Positions 33,051-41,892 of a DNA stretch of 44,835 bases are shown here, piece by piece (the first letter of the stretch is position 1; each line of letters starts with the position of its first letter). A model generated the notes under the pieces. That model did not search any database and was not told the DNA's origin. It saw only the letters and a list, made by a program, of their open reading frames with translations. Position numbers and translations under genes: made by a program. Source of the DNA: JAQAZP01 sp965531145 (GTDB lineage: Bacteria; Acidobacteriota; JAQAZP01); assembly GCA_965531145.1 (NCBI GenBank), contig CBESOE010000022.1, positions 1 to 44,835 on the forward strand, read 5' to 3'.

Positions 33051-34001
33051 TCACTCCATTTCCAGGAAAGCGCCCATCTTCCGAAACTTCTCGTAGCGCT
33101 GCCGGACGAGATCTTCCGGGGGCGTGCCGTCAAGGCGCAACAGGTCCTCTTCGAGCTGGTGCCGGAGAGTGGCGCCCATCAGGCTCGGGTCGGCATGGGC
33201 GCCGCCCGAGGGCTCGGGGATCACGGTATCCACCAGTCCCAGCTGCTTGAGGTCGGCGGAGGTAAAGCGCAGGGCTTCGGCGGCTTCCTGGATTTTTGTC
33301 TGGTCCGACCAGAGGATGGCGGCGCAGCCTTCCGGGGAGATAACCGAGTAGATGGCAAAATCGAGAATGTTCACCACGTCCCCCACACCGAGGCCCAGTG
33401 CCCCGCCGCTCCCGCCTTCGCCGGTGACGGTGACGATGATCGGCACCGTGATTTCGGCCATTTCGCGCAGGTTGAAAGCGATGGCTTCGGCCTGCCCCCG
33501 TTCCTCCGCGCCGATGCCGGGGTAGGCACCCGGAGTGTCGATGAAGGTGAAAATCGGCCGGCCGAATTTTTCCGACATACGCATGATGCGCAGCGCCTTG
33601 CGGTAGCCTTCGGGGCAGGCCATGCCGAAGTTGCGCCGGATGTTCTCCTTGGTGCTCCGGCCCTTCTGATGTCCCACTACGGCCACCGGCCGTCCGTTGA
33701 ACGAGGCAAAGCCGCCGACGATTGCCGGATCGTCGGCAAACCGGCGGTCGCCGTGCACCTCGACAAACTCGTCGAAGATCATCTCCACGTATTCCAGGGT
33801 GTTGGGTCGCATGGGGTGCCGCGCCACCAGCGCCTTCTGCCAGCGGCTGAGTTTGCCGAACACCTCCTCCCGGGTCTTTTTAAGCTTCTGCTGCAGCCGT
33901 TCCAGTTCCCGGGAGCTCTCCTTGCCGGAAAAGCTCGAATGCTCTTCGATCTCCCTGAGTATTTCACGGATCGGAGCTTCGAAATCGATGGAGTCCTTCA
34001 T
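33051..34001 (-). CDS. accA: AccA, acetyl-CoA carboxylase carboxyltransferase alpha subunit
   Basis: AccA and AccD transfer the carboxyl group from biotin to acetyl-CoA in the first committed step of fatty acid synthesis. The 316-residue protein has the N-terminal helix pair (LEYVEMIFDEFVEVHGDRRF) and the core motifs FIDTPGAYPGIGAEERGQAEAIA and GEGGSGGALGLGVGD. The gene is downstream of dnaE, as in many Proteobacteria. No strong ribosome site precedes the ATG. The 123-base gap to dnaE shows only a weak promoter-like pair (TTGCTT-N17-TGTAAA). Confidence 0.96.
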   Translation of the reverse strand: MKDSIDFEAPIREILREIEEHSSFSGKESSRELERLQQKLKKTREEVFGKLSRWQKALVARHPMRPNTLEYVEMIFDEFVEVHGDRRFADDPAIVGGFASFNGRPVAVVGHQKGRSTKENIRRNFGMACPEGYRKALRIMRMSEKFGRPIFTFIDTPGAYPGIGAEERGQAEAIAFNLREMAEITVPIIVTVTGEGGSGGALGLGVGDVVNILDFAIYSVISPEGCAAILWSDQTKIQEAAEALRFTSADLKQLGLVDTVIPEPSGGAHADPSLMGATLRHQLEEDLLRLDGTPPEDLVRQRYEKFRKMGAFLEME

Positions 34002-34124
34002 CTGTCAAACCACTGCGCCCCGACCGTGAGGGACGGGATGTTTACAATTCTTTCAGACTGTTGAAGCAAAACCACTTGCGCGGCAGGAGGGTACTTGATG
34101 GCCCATACATTTGTCAAGGAAGGC

Positions 34125-37100
34125 TCAGCCCCTGCTCCAGCCGCCATTGTTCCCGAAACGCCCCCCGTTCTGCTGCTGCCAGTCGCTGAGCCGGAGCTGC
34201 CCGGGGTGGTAATGCACGCTGCCCTGCCCCAGCAGAGCCTCCAACTGCGTGGTGGCCTCGGGGGAGGGTTTCAGGAAGTATCCGGTGGACGGCCGTATGA
34301 TCACCCGGCCGCCCGCTGTGGGCCGGAAGACGAACTGTAACGGCACCTTGCCGCTGTGGTTGCCCAGCAGTTGCTGCAGTCGATCGAGCACGCTCTCGCC
34401 CAGTCCCTCCAGGTCGATGCTGACGGTCACCGCCCCGGCCAGCTTTTCCGCGGACGACTCCAGGGGGAATATTTTCACCGCCAGCAACCGGATGTGCTCC
34501 TCCTCCGACTCCTCCCGGCCGGCACCCCCTCCAGCTGCCGGCCGGTTCTCCGACCGCTCCAGCCGGGCCAGCACCATCACCGCCCGGTCCTTGACCAGGC
34601 TGTCACTGCAGTCTTCGAAGACCTTGGGGAATACCACCACCTCGGTCCGACCCTCCAGGTCCTCCAGTACAAAGGTGGCCATGGTGTCACCCTTGCGGGT
34701 TTTCTTGCGGGCCAGGGCGGATACGATGCCGCCCATGGCGACGATCTCATCGGTGTCGGCCGCGGCGGCCAGACGCCGGCTGTCCGCGGTGGAGAAGCGC
34801 GTGACAACGTCCTCGAATCTGGTCAACGGATGCCCGGTGACGAAGTAGCCCAGCAACTCCTTCTCGTACCCCAGCACTTCTCCCTCGGGCCACTCCTCCA
34901 CGTCGGGCATCTGTTCGGCCTCGTCGGGCCAGCCGCTTTCCTGTTCGCCGGCATCACCGAACAGCGAGTCCTGCCCCTGCTGCAGGTCGGTCTGCCGGCG
35001 CTGTCCGGCTTCCATGGCCCGGTCCAGGACGGTCCAGAGCTGGGACCTCTTGTAGCCGAAGGAATCGAAACCGCCGCAGCGGATGAGGCTCTCCAGCACC
35101 CGGCGGTTGTTCAGCCGCAGATCCACCACCTCGAAAAACTGGAAGAAGGAAGCGAACCGTCCTCCCTCCCGGCGGCGGGCCTCCAGAATCGACTCGATGG
35201 CACCCTCCCCCACATTTTTCACCGCCGAGAGGCCGAAGCGTATCTTGTCCCCGGCCACGGAAAAATTCATCTCGCTCTCGTTGATGTCCGGAGGCAGGAT
35301 CTGGATCCCCATGTCGCGACACTCGGCGAGATACTCCACCATCTTGTCCGGGGCGTTCTTTTCACTGGTCAGCAGGGCGGCCATGAAGGGCACGGGAAAA
35401 TGAGTCTTGAGATAGGCCGTCTGGTAGGCCAGCAGGGCATAGGCGGTGGAGTGGGATTTGTTGAAACCGTATTCGCCGAACTTGGCGATCAGACTCCAGA
35501 TGGTCTGAGCCTTGCTGCGGTTTATTTTGAGCTCGGCCGCCCCCTCCTGGAATTTGAGGGCGATTTTCTCCATCTTGTCCTGCTGCTTCTTGGACATGGC
35601 CTTGCGCAGGTCATCTGCCTCGCCCATGGAGAAGCCGGCCACCGCCCGGGCGATCCGCATCACCTGTTCTTGGTAGACCACGATCCCGTAGGTCTCCCTG
35701 AGGATCTCATCGATCTGGGGCAGCAGCGACTTGGTGCGCTTGCCGTGACGCCGCTCGATAAAGTCGTCCACCATACCGCCCTGCAGCGGCCCCGGACGGT
35801 TGAGAGCGTTGACCGCGATGAGGTCTTCGAAACAGTCCGGGCGCAGCCGGCGAAGGATGTCCTGGGCACCGCCCTTCTCGAACTGGAAGATGCCGCCGGT
35901 GCGAGCCTCGCACAGCAGCTGGAAGGTCTCGGGGTCGTCAAGGGTCAGCGTCGAGAGGTCGGGGGGCGTCCCCCCGGCCATACGGATATTTTCCAGGGAA
36001 TCCTCGATGACGGTGAGGGTGCGCAGACCGAGAAAATCCATCTTCAGCAACCCGATGGCCTCGGCATGGTTCATGGAAAACTGGGTCAGTACGTCCCCGT
36101 TGGTCATGCGGTAGAGCGGGCAGAACTCGGTGATCTCCCGCGGGGCGATGACCACGCCGGCAGCGTGTTTCGACGCATGTCGGGCCAGGCCTTCGAGCTT
36201 CTGGGCCACATCCACCAGTTTCTTCACGTGCGGGTCGCTGTCGTAGAGTTTCTTGAACTCCGGCTCATCGAAGCCGTCCTTGACCGTGGCCTTGAGCTCC
36301 AGCGGGATCATTTTTGCGATACGGTCCACTTCGGTATAGGGGATCTCCAGCACCCGGCCCACGTCCCTGATGGTCTGCCGCGCCTTGAGCGTACCGAAGG
36401 TGATGATCTGGGCCACGTTGCCGCTGCCGTACTTGTTGCGCACATGCTCGATGGCCTCGTCGCGGCGGCGCTGGCAGAAATCGATGTCGATGTCCGGCAT
36501 GGAGACACGTTCCGGGTTGAGAAAACGCTCGAACAGCAGGTTGTACTGCAGGGGGTCGAGGTCGGTGATCTCCAGGCAGTAGGAGACCAGGCTGCCCACC
36601 GCTGACCCGCGACCGGGCCCCACGGCGATCCCCTTCAGCCGGGCCTGGTGGATCACGTCCCAGGTGATCAGGAAATAGCCGGAGTACCCCATCCGCTTGA
36701 TCACCCCGATTTCCATCTCCAACCGCTCGTTGTATTCATCGAGGCCGTTGCCGCCTCCGTCCTTCTCCAGCCGGGCCTCGATGGTCGGCAGCCTGCGGTC
36801 GAATCCCTCTCGCACCTGCAGTTCGAAGTGGCCGTCAAGGGTCTGGCCTTCGGGAACGTCAAAGACCGGCATGTGATACTTCTTGTAGTCGAATTCAAAA
36901 TTACAGCGCTCGGCGATGCGTCCGGTGTTGGCCAGCGCCTGGGGCACCTCGCCGAAGAGCTGCTCCATCTCCTGTGGTGACTTGACGTAGAATTCCTCGC
37001 TGGGGAATTTCAGGCGATCCGGCTCGCTGGCCACCTTGCCGGTCTGGATGCAGAGCAGGATGTCGTGGGCCTTGGCGTGGTCCCTGGTCAGGTAGTGGCA

Positions 37101-37742
37101 GTCGTTGGTGGCCACCAGCGGGATATCGAGGTCGGCGCCCAGTTCGATCAGGGCGGGATTTGATTCAGCCTCCTCGGGCATGCCGTGATCCTGAAGTTCG
37201 AGATAGAAGTTGTCCGGGCCGAAGATGTCGCGGTAGTATCCGGCGATTTCCCGGGCCTTTTTCGGGTCGCCCTGGATCAGGTGGCTGGGAACCTCGCCAC
37301 CGATGCAGGCACTGAGGGCGATCAGACCCTCCGCATGCCGGGCCAGCAGTTCGTGATCCACCCGCGGGCGGTAATGGAAGCCTTCGAGATAGGCCAGGGA
37401 GACGAGTTTAACCAGGTTGCTGTACCCGGTGGCGTTCTCCACCAGCAGGATGAGGTGGTAGGCCCGCTCGCCGTGGATGCGGATTCCGCGGGCGTCCTGT
37501 TTTTCCAGCCGGCTGTGCGGCGAGACGTAGACCTCGCAGCCGATAATCGGCTTGACCCCCGCGGCGGTGGCCGCCTTGTGGAACTCCACTGCTCCGAACA
37601 GGTTGCCATGGTCGGTGATGGCAACCGCCGGCTGCTCGTAGGTCCGTGTGAGCTGTACCAGCTCATTGATCTTGCACGCCCCGTCGAGCAGTGAATACTG
37701 GGAGTGGTTGTGAAGGTGGACAAAATTCGACTGCTGGCTCAT
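34125..37742 (-). CDS. dnaE: DnaE, DNA polymerase III alpha subunit
   Basis: This 1205-residue replicative polymerase is close to the usual length of 1150-1200. It begins with the PHP domain (FVHLHNHSQYSLLDGACK) and contains the catalytic segment SMPDIDIDFCQRRRDEAIEHV, the fingers-domain segment ADDLRKAMSKKQQDKM, the helix-hairpin-helix region, and a C-terminal OB fold (VAMGGIVSALARKKTRKGDTMATFVLEDLEG). It is transcribed away from the beta-propeller lipoprotein gene. No split or intein is seen. Confidence 0.97.
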   Translation of the reverse strand: MSQQSNFVHLHNHSQYSLLDGACKINELVQLTRTYEQPAVAITDHGNLFGAVEFHKAATAAGVKPIIGCEVYVSPHSRLEKQDARGIRIHGERAYHLILLVENATGYSNLVKLVSLAYLEGFHYRPRVDHELLARHAEGLIALSACIGGEVPSHLIQGDPKKAREIAGYYRDIFGPDNFYLELQDHGMPEEAESNPALIELGADLDIPLVATNDCHYLTRDHAKAHDILLCIQTGKVASEPDRLKFPSEEFYVKSPQEMEQLFGEVPQALANTGRIAERCNFEFDYKKYHMPVFDVPEGQTLDGHFELQVREGFDRRLPTIEARLEKDGGGNGLDEYNERLEMEIGVIKRMGYSGYFLITWDVIHQARLKGIAVGPGRGSAVGSLVSYCLEITDLDPLQYNLLFERFLNPERVSMPDIDIDFCQRRRDEAIEHVRNKYGSGNVAQIITFGTLKARQTIRDVGRVLEIPYTEVDRIAKMIPLELKATVKDGFDEPEFKKLYDSDPHVKKLVDVAQKLEGLARHASKHAAGVVIAPREITEFCPLYRMTNGDVLTQFSMNHAEAIGLLKMDFLGLRTLTVIEDSLENIRMAGGTPPDLSTLTLDDPETFQLLCEARTGGIFQFEKGGAQDILRRLRPDCFEDLIAVNALNRPGPLQGGMVDDFIERRHGKRTKSLLPQIDEILRETYGIVVYQEQVMRIARAVAGFSMGEADDLRKAMSKKQQDKMEKIALKFQEGAAELKINRSKAQTIWSLIAKFGEYGFNKSHSTAYALLAYQTAYLKTHFPVPFMAALLTSEKNAPDKMVEYLAECRDMGIQILPPDINESEMNFSVAGDKIRFGLSAVKNVGEGAIESILEARRREGGRFASFFQFFEVVDLRLNNRRVLESLIRCGGFDSFGYKRSQLWTVLDRAMEAGQRRQTDLQQGQDSLFGDAGEQESGWPDEAEQMPDVEEWPEGEVLGYEKELLGYFVTGHPLTRFEDVVTRFSTADSRRLAAAADTDEIVAMGGIVSALARKKTRKGDTMATFVLEDLEGRTEVVVFPKVFEDCSDSLVKDRAVMVLARLERSENRPAAGGGAGREESEEEHIRLLAVKIFPLESSAEKLAGAVTVSIDLEGLGESVLDRLQQLLGNHSGKVPLQFVFRPTAGGRVIIRPSTGYFLKPSPEATTQLEALLGQGSVHYHPGQLRLSDWQQQNGGRFGNNGGWSRG

Positions 37743-37838
37743 AACTGCGCGGCCCCGCCCCTGCTGATGGTTGTTTCCGGCTCACTCCCACTTTACCGCA
37801 ACGGGGCTGGGGAAGTAAATGCTGGGATGGTGGATTCC

Positions 37839-37867
37839 TTGACATCACCCGGCGGGCGTGGTGAAAT
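37839..37867 (+). promoter_or_regulatory. Candidate promoter of the beta-propeller lipoprotein gene
   Basis: TTGACA (37839-37844) and TGAAAT (37862-37867) are 17 bases apart, about 50 bases upstream of the ATG at 37917, in the 174-base divergent gap with dnaE. Confidence 0.42.
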
Positions 37868-37916
37868 CGCCGCCAGTGCCGTGTGATTGACCATGGTCCC
37901 ATCCGAGGTGCGGAAA

Positions 37917-39227
37917 ATGAGACGGGGAAGTGCAGCCCTGCTGGTGATTCTGCTGTTGTCCGGAATGTCCACCGGCTGCCGGCTCTTTTTCCACATGCCG
38001 GAAGAGATAACCGACCTGAGGGTTCGGGAGGTGCACGGCCTGGGGACAATCCCCGAGGACGAAACCTGGTGGCAGACCCGCGACCGTCGCAAAAAAGAAC
38101 AGAAGGAACTCCTCTTCAGCTTCCCCCTGGACCAGGCATGGGAGCAGGAGTTCGACCCCGGCCGGGCCCTATCCGGCGCACCGGTGATCGACGGGCGGCA
38201 GATCTATCTCACCGAAGCCGGGGAAGGGCTGTTGCTGCTCAATGCCGAAGACGGTATCCCGATCTGGTCCCTCGCCCCGCTCCCCGGAGAATCCTGCGGT
38301 CCCCTGGTGGCCGCAGACGGCCTGCTGGTGTTCGGGACCAGCACCGGCCGTGTACTGGCCGTGGATCCGGCCGGGCCGCGACTGGCCTGGGAGGCTGTGC
38401 TGGACGAGCCGCCTCCGGGAATACCGGCGGCCATCGCCGGAACGGTCTTCTTCCCCACTCCCAGCGGCACGGTGCTCGCCCTGGCGGCGTCGGACGGTTC
38501 CCTGCGCTGGCGGTTCCGCACCGGTGAGCCGATGAATGCGGCCCCGCTGGGCGACGAGAGCGGTGGCCGGCTCTACTGCGGTTCCCTGGGCGGCACCATG
38601 TTCTGCCTCGAAGCGGAGAGCGGGGTCGTGCGGTGGCGCTATTCCACCGGATCACCGATCCGCGGCACACCGCTGCTCGCCGGGGGCCGGCTCTTCTTCG
38701 GCTGCGACGACGGCCGCTTCCATTGTCTTGATGCCGAAGAGGGGGCGCCCCGCTGGGTCAAGCCCACCGGCGCCGCCATCCGCACTCCGCCGGCAGCCGG
38801 CGAGAAGGTGGTGTTGTTCGGCTCCTGGGACGGATTTCTCTATGCCCTGAACATCCGTAATGGCCGCACCCGGTGGAAGGCCCTGCTGCCAAACCGTATC
38901 GACATCCCGCCGGTGTGTGTCGACGAACTGGTTCTCGCCGCCTGCCTCCGCTCCCCGGAATTGACCGCCCTGCGCCTGGAGGACGGCACGTCAGCCGGCA
39001 GCTTCAAACTGGAGCACCTCGACGCCTGGTTTACCGTCGCACCACTGCTCTCAGAGGGCTACATTCTTTACGCCGGCACCAGCCGGGGGAAATTGCTGGC
39101 CCTGGAAGAGGTCATCGAAGAGGAGATGAGCGAGGAGGAGGCGTCCCGGGCGCGTTTCGAGGAGTTGCTGGGGTCCCGGCGGCAGCAACGGCAGAGCGGC
39201 GGCGGGGCAGGTGGCCCAGCCCGCTGA
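37917..39227 (+). CDS. PQQ-like beta-propeller lipoprotein, BamB-like
   Basis: This 436-residue protein has a signal peptide (MRRGSAALLVILLLSGMSTGC) whose final Cys21 is a likely lipid attachment site; the lipobox is slightly unusual (S-T-G-C). The rest contains about eight PQQ-type blades, such as GRVLAVDPAGPRLAW, GTVLALAASDGSLRWRF, GTMFCLEAESGVVRWRY, GRFHCLDAEEGAPRW and GFLYALNIRNGRTRW. Eight blades on a lipoprotein fit BamB, the accessory subunit of the outer-membrane beta-barrel assembly machine. No der or hisS neighbour, common beside bamB in some Proteobacteria, is present, so another PQQ-repeat lipoprotein is possible. The ATG at 37917 has GAGGTG six bases upstream; a longer frame from 37887 would bury the signal peptide. 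The tail is acidic, then Gly/Gln/Arg-rich. Confidence 0.72.
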   Translation: MRRGSAALLVILLLSGMSTGCRLFFHMPEEITDLRVREVHGLGTIPEDETWWQTRDRRKKEQKELLFSFPLDQAWEQEFDPGRALSGAPVIDGRQIYLTEAGEGLLLLNAEDGIPIWSLAPLPGESCGPLVAADGLLVFGTSTGRVLAVDPAGPRLAWEAVLDEPPPGIPAAIAGTVFFPTPSGTVLALAASDGSLRWRFRTGEPMNAAPLGDESGGRLYCGSLGGTMFCLEAESGVVRWRYSTGSPIRGTPLLAGGRLFFGCDDGRFHCLDAEEGAPRWVKPTGAAIRTPPAAGEKVVLFGSWDGFLYALNIRNGRTRWKALLPNRIDIPPVCVDELVLAACLRSPELTALRLEDGTSAGSFKLEHLDAWFTVAPLLSEGYILYAGTSRGKLLALEEVIEEEMSEEEASRARFEELLGSRRQQRQSGGGAGGPAR

Positions 39228-39253
39228 GGGAAGTCTGAGGGAAGAGCCGCCGT

Positions 39254-40060
39254 TCAGTGGGTGCCGGGGCCGGCAAGAAGTTGGCCCAGATCCCCCTGCC
39301 GCAACAGGATCACATCGGGGTCGTCAGGTTCGAGGGCGATCTTTTCCGGGTTCCCGTCGTCACGAACAAAGTGGAACACCCACATTGATTCCGACTCGCT
39401 GTCCCCCTTGCGCCAGATTTTCTGTCCCCGGTACGGTTCGGTCCTGGTCACCAGGTAGAGCGTGCGCGGAGTCATCTTCATCTCGCGGGGAATGGGATTC
39501 AGCAGTTGCAGGGCAAAGACGTCCCGCGGGGACACCTCGTCCAGGGAGAGCATCTCCTCTCCCCTGTCCATACCGGGAATCTCGCCATCCCCGGACGTCA
39601 CCTCACCCTCGGCATCGATCATCTCGAACCAGCGGTCACTCTCCAGGTACCAGGTGATGGGATATGAGTTCCCGGCCAGCGGCCATTCGCCGCCATGGAG
39701 GTGGACATGCTCCCCTTCCAGGGTGGCATGGGAAAGGGTCTCCAGAATCCTGGACACATACGTCAGGCCGGCCCGGTTGCCGCTGATCACCATGCCCAAT
39801 TCCGGGGTGTAGTCCATGTGGATCTTTTCATCGCCTGTTCCGGGCACCAGGTCACGGACCACCTCGGCAAAGACCATTTCCTGCCCCAGTACGTTCGACG
39901 CCCGGGAGATGAAGGCATTGCGGTCCAGAGAGAGCTTGAGGTTTATATCGGCGTAATCGAGGCAGCACTGGTAGGCGTCCTTCCGTGCCGCCGGGTCTTC
40001 CAGATCATACCCGGAGAGCAGATCGTGGAGCAGCCCTTCGATGTCGATGTGTTCTTCCAT
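39254..40060 (-). CDS. Unrecognised 268-residue protein, possible Imm32-like segment
   Basis: I do not recognise this protein with confidence. It has no signal peptide, membrane helix or clear enzyme motif and is acidic overall. The N-terminal 70 residues look helical. Residues 89-122 (GMVISGNRAGLTYVSRILET, then LEGEHVHLH) recall the pattern of small immunity-type domains (Imm32-like: hydrophobic-GN-x-x-GL, then GxHxHL). This resemblance is from memory and weak. The C-terminal half has many charged and aromatic residues (TWYLESDRWFEMIDAE; SMWVFHFVRDD). It is monocistronic: a near-consensus promoter lies upstream and the next gene downstream is convergent. No toxin gene is adjacent. The base composition matches the neighbours. 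Confidence 0.75.
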   Translation of the reverse strand: MEEHIDIEGLLHDLLSGYDLEDPAARKDAYQCCLDYADINLKLSLDRNAFISRASNVLGQEMVFAEVVRDLVPGTGDEKIHMDYTPELGMVISGNRAGLTYVSRILETLSHATLEGEHVHLHGGEWPLAGNSYPITWYLESDRWFEMIDAEGEVTSGDGEIPGMDRGEEMLSLDEVSPRDVFALQLLNPIPREMKMTPRTLYLVTRTEPYRGQKIWRKGDSESESMWVFHFVRDDGNPEKIALEPDDPDVILLRQGDLGQLLAGPGTH

Positions 40061-40135
40061 GTTGATCCGTTCTCCAGCCTCGACCGCAGATGAAGACCAC
40101 CGGCCGCGGGTTGTTGGTGCTCAGGAATCGCGCCC

Positions 40136-40164
40136 AATATAGACTCACCTTCCCGGACTGTCAA
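40136..40164 (-). promoter_or_regulatory. Sigma-70-type promoter of the 268-residue protein gene
   Basis: On the minus strand, TTGACA (40164-40159) and TATATT (40141-40136) are exactly 17 bases apart, with a leader of about 70 bases to the ATG at 40060. It is among the best promoter matches in the window. Confidence 0.7.
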
Positions 40165-40201
40165 TCCGACGGGGAAAGATATTTCCGGGGAGCGGAAAGA
40201 G

Positions 40202-40999
40202 TCAGATCCCGGCGATGCCTTCTCGAAAGTCAGATCCATCCATGGGCACCACATGGCACATCTCGTGGAGGCGGGACCGCAACCGGTGGCCGATCCGTTC
40301 CACCAGTGTTTCCTCGGTGTTGGACGCCAGGGAAACCTTGTGATGCGGATCGAGGAAGTTGGTGGTTATCAGGGTGGGCAGCTGCCGGAGGTATCGCTGA
40401 TTGATGACGAAGTGCAGGGTGTCCTGAACCCAGGGCGAAGGCTTCTCCGCTCCCAGGTCGTCCAGGACCAGGAGACCAACATCACAAATCGGCTCGAGCA
40501 GTTCCATTTCCGAGGTGCCGGACACGGGGTTGTAACTGTCTCGAATCTGACGCAGCAGCTGGTGGAAATCGCAGAACCGCCCGGAAACTCCCTTGGCCTG
40601 TGCCAGTTCCTTGAGTGTCGCCACGGCCAGATGGGTCTTTCCCACACCACAGTTCCCCATGAACAGAAGTCCCTTTCGGTCCCCTGGAAAATATTCAACA
40701 AATCTCATTGCCTTGCGTTTGGCCGTGACCAGGGAGTCGTTGAGATCATGAAATCCGCGGCAATCATTTGTCGGGTTGTCACGGTCCTGGTGATCTTCGA
40801 AAGAACAGATGTGAAACCGCGGCGGCAGGCAGAGGGCGGTCAAAACGTCGTTCTTGGGTCGCAGGCGGCAGGCGCAACGGGCGGCCCGCTCCACACCGTC
40901 TTCAACCTGGTGGATGAATCCGGTGCCGCCGCATTGGCTGCAGACAGCGACACCCGTGGCGCCTTCGGCCCCGGCGGGCTGATCCTGATGATCGATCAA
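40202..40999 (-). CDS. DnaC/IstB-like AAA+ ATPase with N-terminal zinc-finger cysteines
   Basis: This 265-residue ATPase has N-terminal paired cysteines (VCSQCGGTG at 19-27, RCACRL at 41-46) likely to bind zinc, then Walker A GNCGVGKTHLA (115-125) and Walker B LLVLDDLGAE (176-185), as in DnaC/DnaI helicase loaders and IstB. There is no transposase beside it, so a chromosomal helicase-loader-type role is more likely than a transposon partner. It starts with TTG, overlapping the sigma-factor stop as TTGA, with GAGGA eight bases upstream, so it is translationally coupled to that gene. Confidence 0.85.
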   Translation of the reverse strand: MIDHQDQPAGAEGATGVAVCSQCGGTGFIHQVEDGVERAARCACRLRPKNDVLTALCLPPRFHICSFEDHQDRDNPTNDCRGFHDLNDSLVTAKRKAMRFVEYFPGDRKGLLFMGNCGVGKTHLAVATLKELAQAKGVSGRFCDFHQLLRQIRDSYNPVSGTSEMELLEPICDVGLLVLDDLGAEKPSPWVQDTLHFVINQRYLRQLPTLITTNFLDPHHKVSLASNTEETLVERIGHRLRSRLHEMCHVVPMDGSDFREGIAGI

Positions 41000-41853
41000 T
41001 TGAGAAATCCTCGCAATATCTGGCAGCGGTGAGACCGGCGCAGCTTCTCCATCGCCTTGAATTCGATCTGGCGGATCCGCTCGCGGGACAGGTTGAGCTG
41101 GAGCCCGATCTCCTTCAGCGTCTGGGGTTCACCATCGCTGAGGCCGAACCTCAATCGGATGACCGTGGCTTCCTTTTCACCCAGTTCACCGAGAAGGCCG
41201 AGGATGTGCTGCTCGAGGGATGATTTTATCACCTGGAGGTGTGCGGAAGGAATAGTGTCCTGCTCGATGCGCTGCCAGAGCTGGAAATCGTGGTTCTCGT
41301 CGACGATGGTATTCAGTGATATGTTTTCGCGGGAAAAGCCCTGCAGGAAGAGAACCTCGGCCTCGGTGATGTTCATGCTGTCGGCAATTTCGTCGGCGGT
41401 GGGTTTTCGCTGCAGCTTCAGGGCAAGATCCGACACGTTCTTCCCCAGTTTGTAGAGCAGGTTGGCCTGCTTCTGGGGCAGGCGGAATGACCCGCCCTTC
41501 TCGGCAATGGCGGAAATAATCGACTGGCGGATCCACCAGACGGCATAGGTGACGAACTTGACCTTGCGCTCGGGATCAAACCGTTTTGCCGCTTCGATCA
41601 GGCCCAGGTTTCCTTCGTTGATCAGGTCGAGAAAGGAGAGGCCGCCCCCGCGGTACCGCTTGGCGAAGCTCACCACAAACCGCAGGTTCGCCTCCACCAT
41701 GTGGGTCAGGGCATCGTCGTCACCCTGCTGGATACGGTGTCCAAGCTGTACCTCTTCCTCGGCGCTGAGCTTGGCAACCCGTGAAATCTCTCGCAGGTAA
41801 CGCTTGAGAATTTCCGATTGCGAACCGTGCCTTTTAACCTGCTTGTCGTTCAT
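40996..41853 (-). CDS. Sigma-70-family factor (group 2/RpoS-like)
   Basis: This 285-residue sigma factor lacks region 1.1 and has regions 1.2 to 4: LKRYLREISRVAKLSAEEEVQLG, then region 2 (NLRFVVSFAKRYRGGGLSFLDLINEGNLGL and RFDPERKVKFVTYAVWWIRQSI), region 3, and region 4 with the helix-turn-helix TLKEIGLQLNLSRERIRQIEFKAMEKLR. Size and content fit alternative group 2 factors such as the RpoS-like sigmas of Desulfobacterota; no RpoH box is seen. It starts 39 bases after hspR, so it is probably part of the dnaK heat-shock transcript, which would link it to stress. Confidence 0.9.
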   Translation of the reverse strand: MNDKQVKRHGSQSEILKRYLREISRVAKLSAEEEVQLGHRIQQGDDDALTHMVEANLRFVVSFAKRYRGGGLSFLDLINEGNLGLIEAAKRFDPERKVKFVTYAVWWIRQSIISAIAEKGGSFRLPQKQANLLYKLGKNVSDLALKLQRKPTADEIADSMNITEAEVLFLQGFSRENISLNTIVDENHDFQLWQRIEQDTIPSAHLQVIKSSLEQHILGLLGELGEKEATVIRLRFGLSDGEPQTLKEIGLQLNLSRERIRQIEFKAMEKLRRSHRCQILRGFLN

Positions 41854-41892
41854 CTGGCCCCGTGCCGGACAGCCGCACCGCGCGGGACGGTG

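Noticed and set aside
34356..36605. A 749-residue plus-strand frame opposite dnaE
   Set aside because: Codon-bias shadow of dnaE; composition is not protein-like and no domain is recognisable.
40202..40999. IstB of an insertion sequence
   Set aside because: No IstA transposase or terminal inverted repeats, and the gene is coupled to a chromosomal sigma factor.
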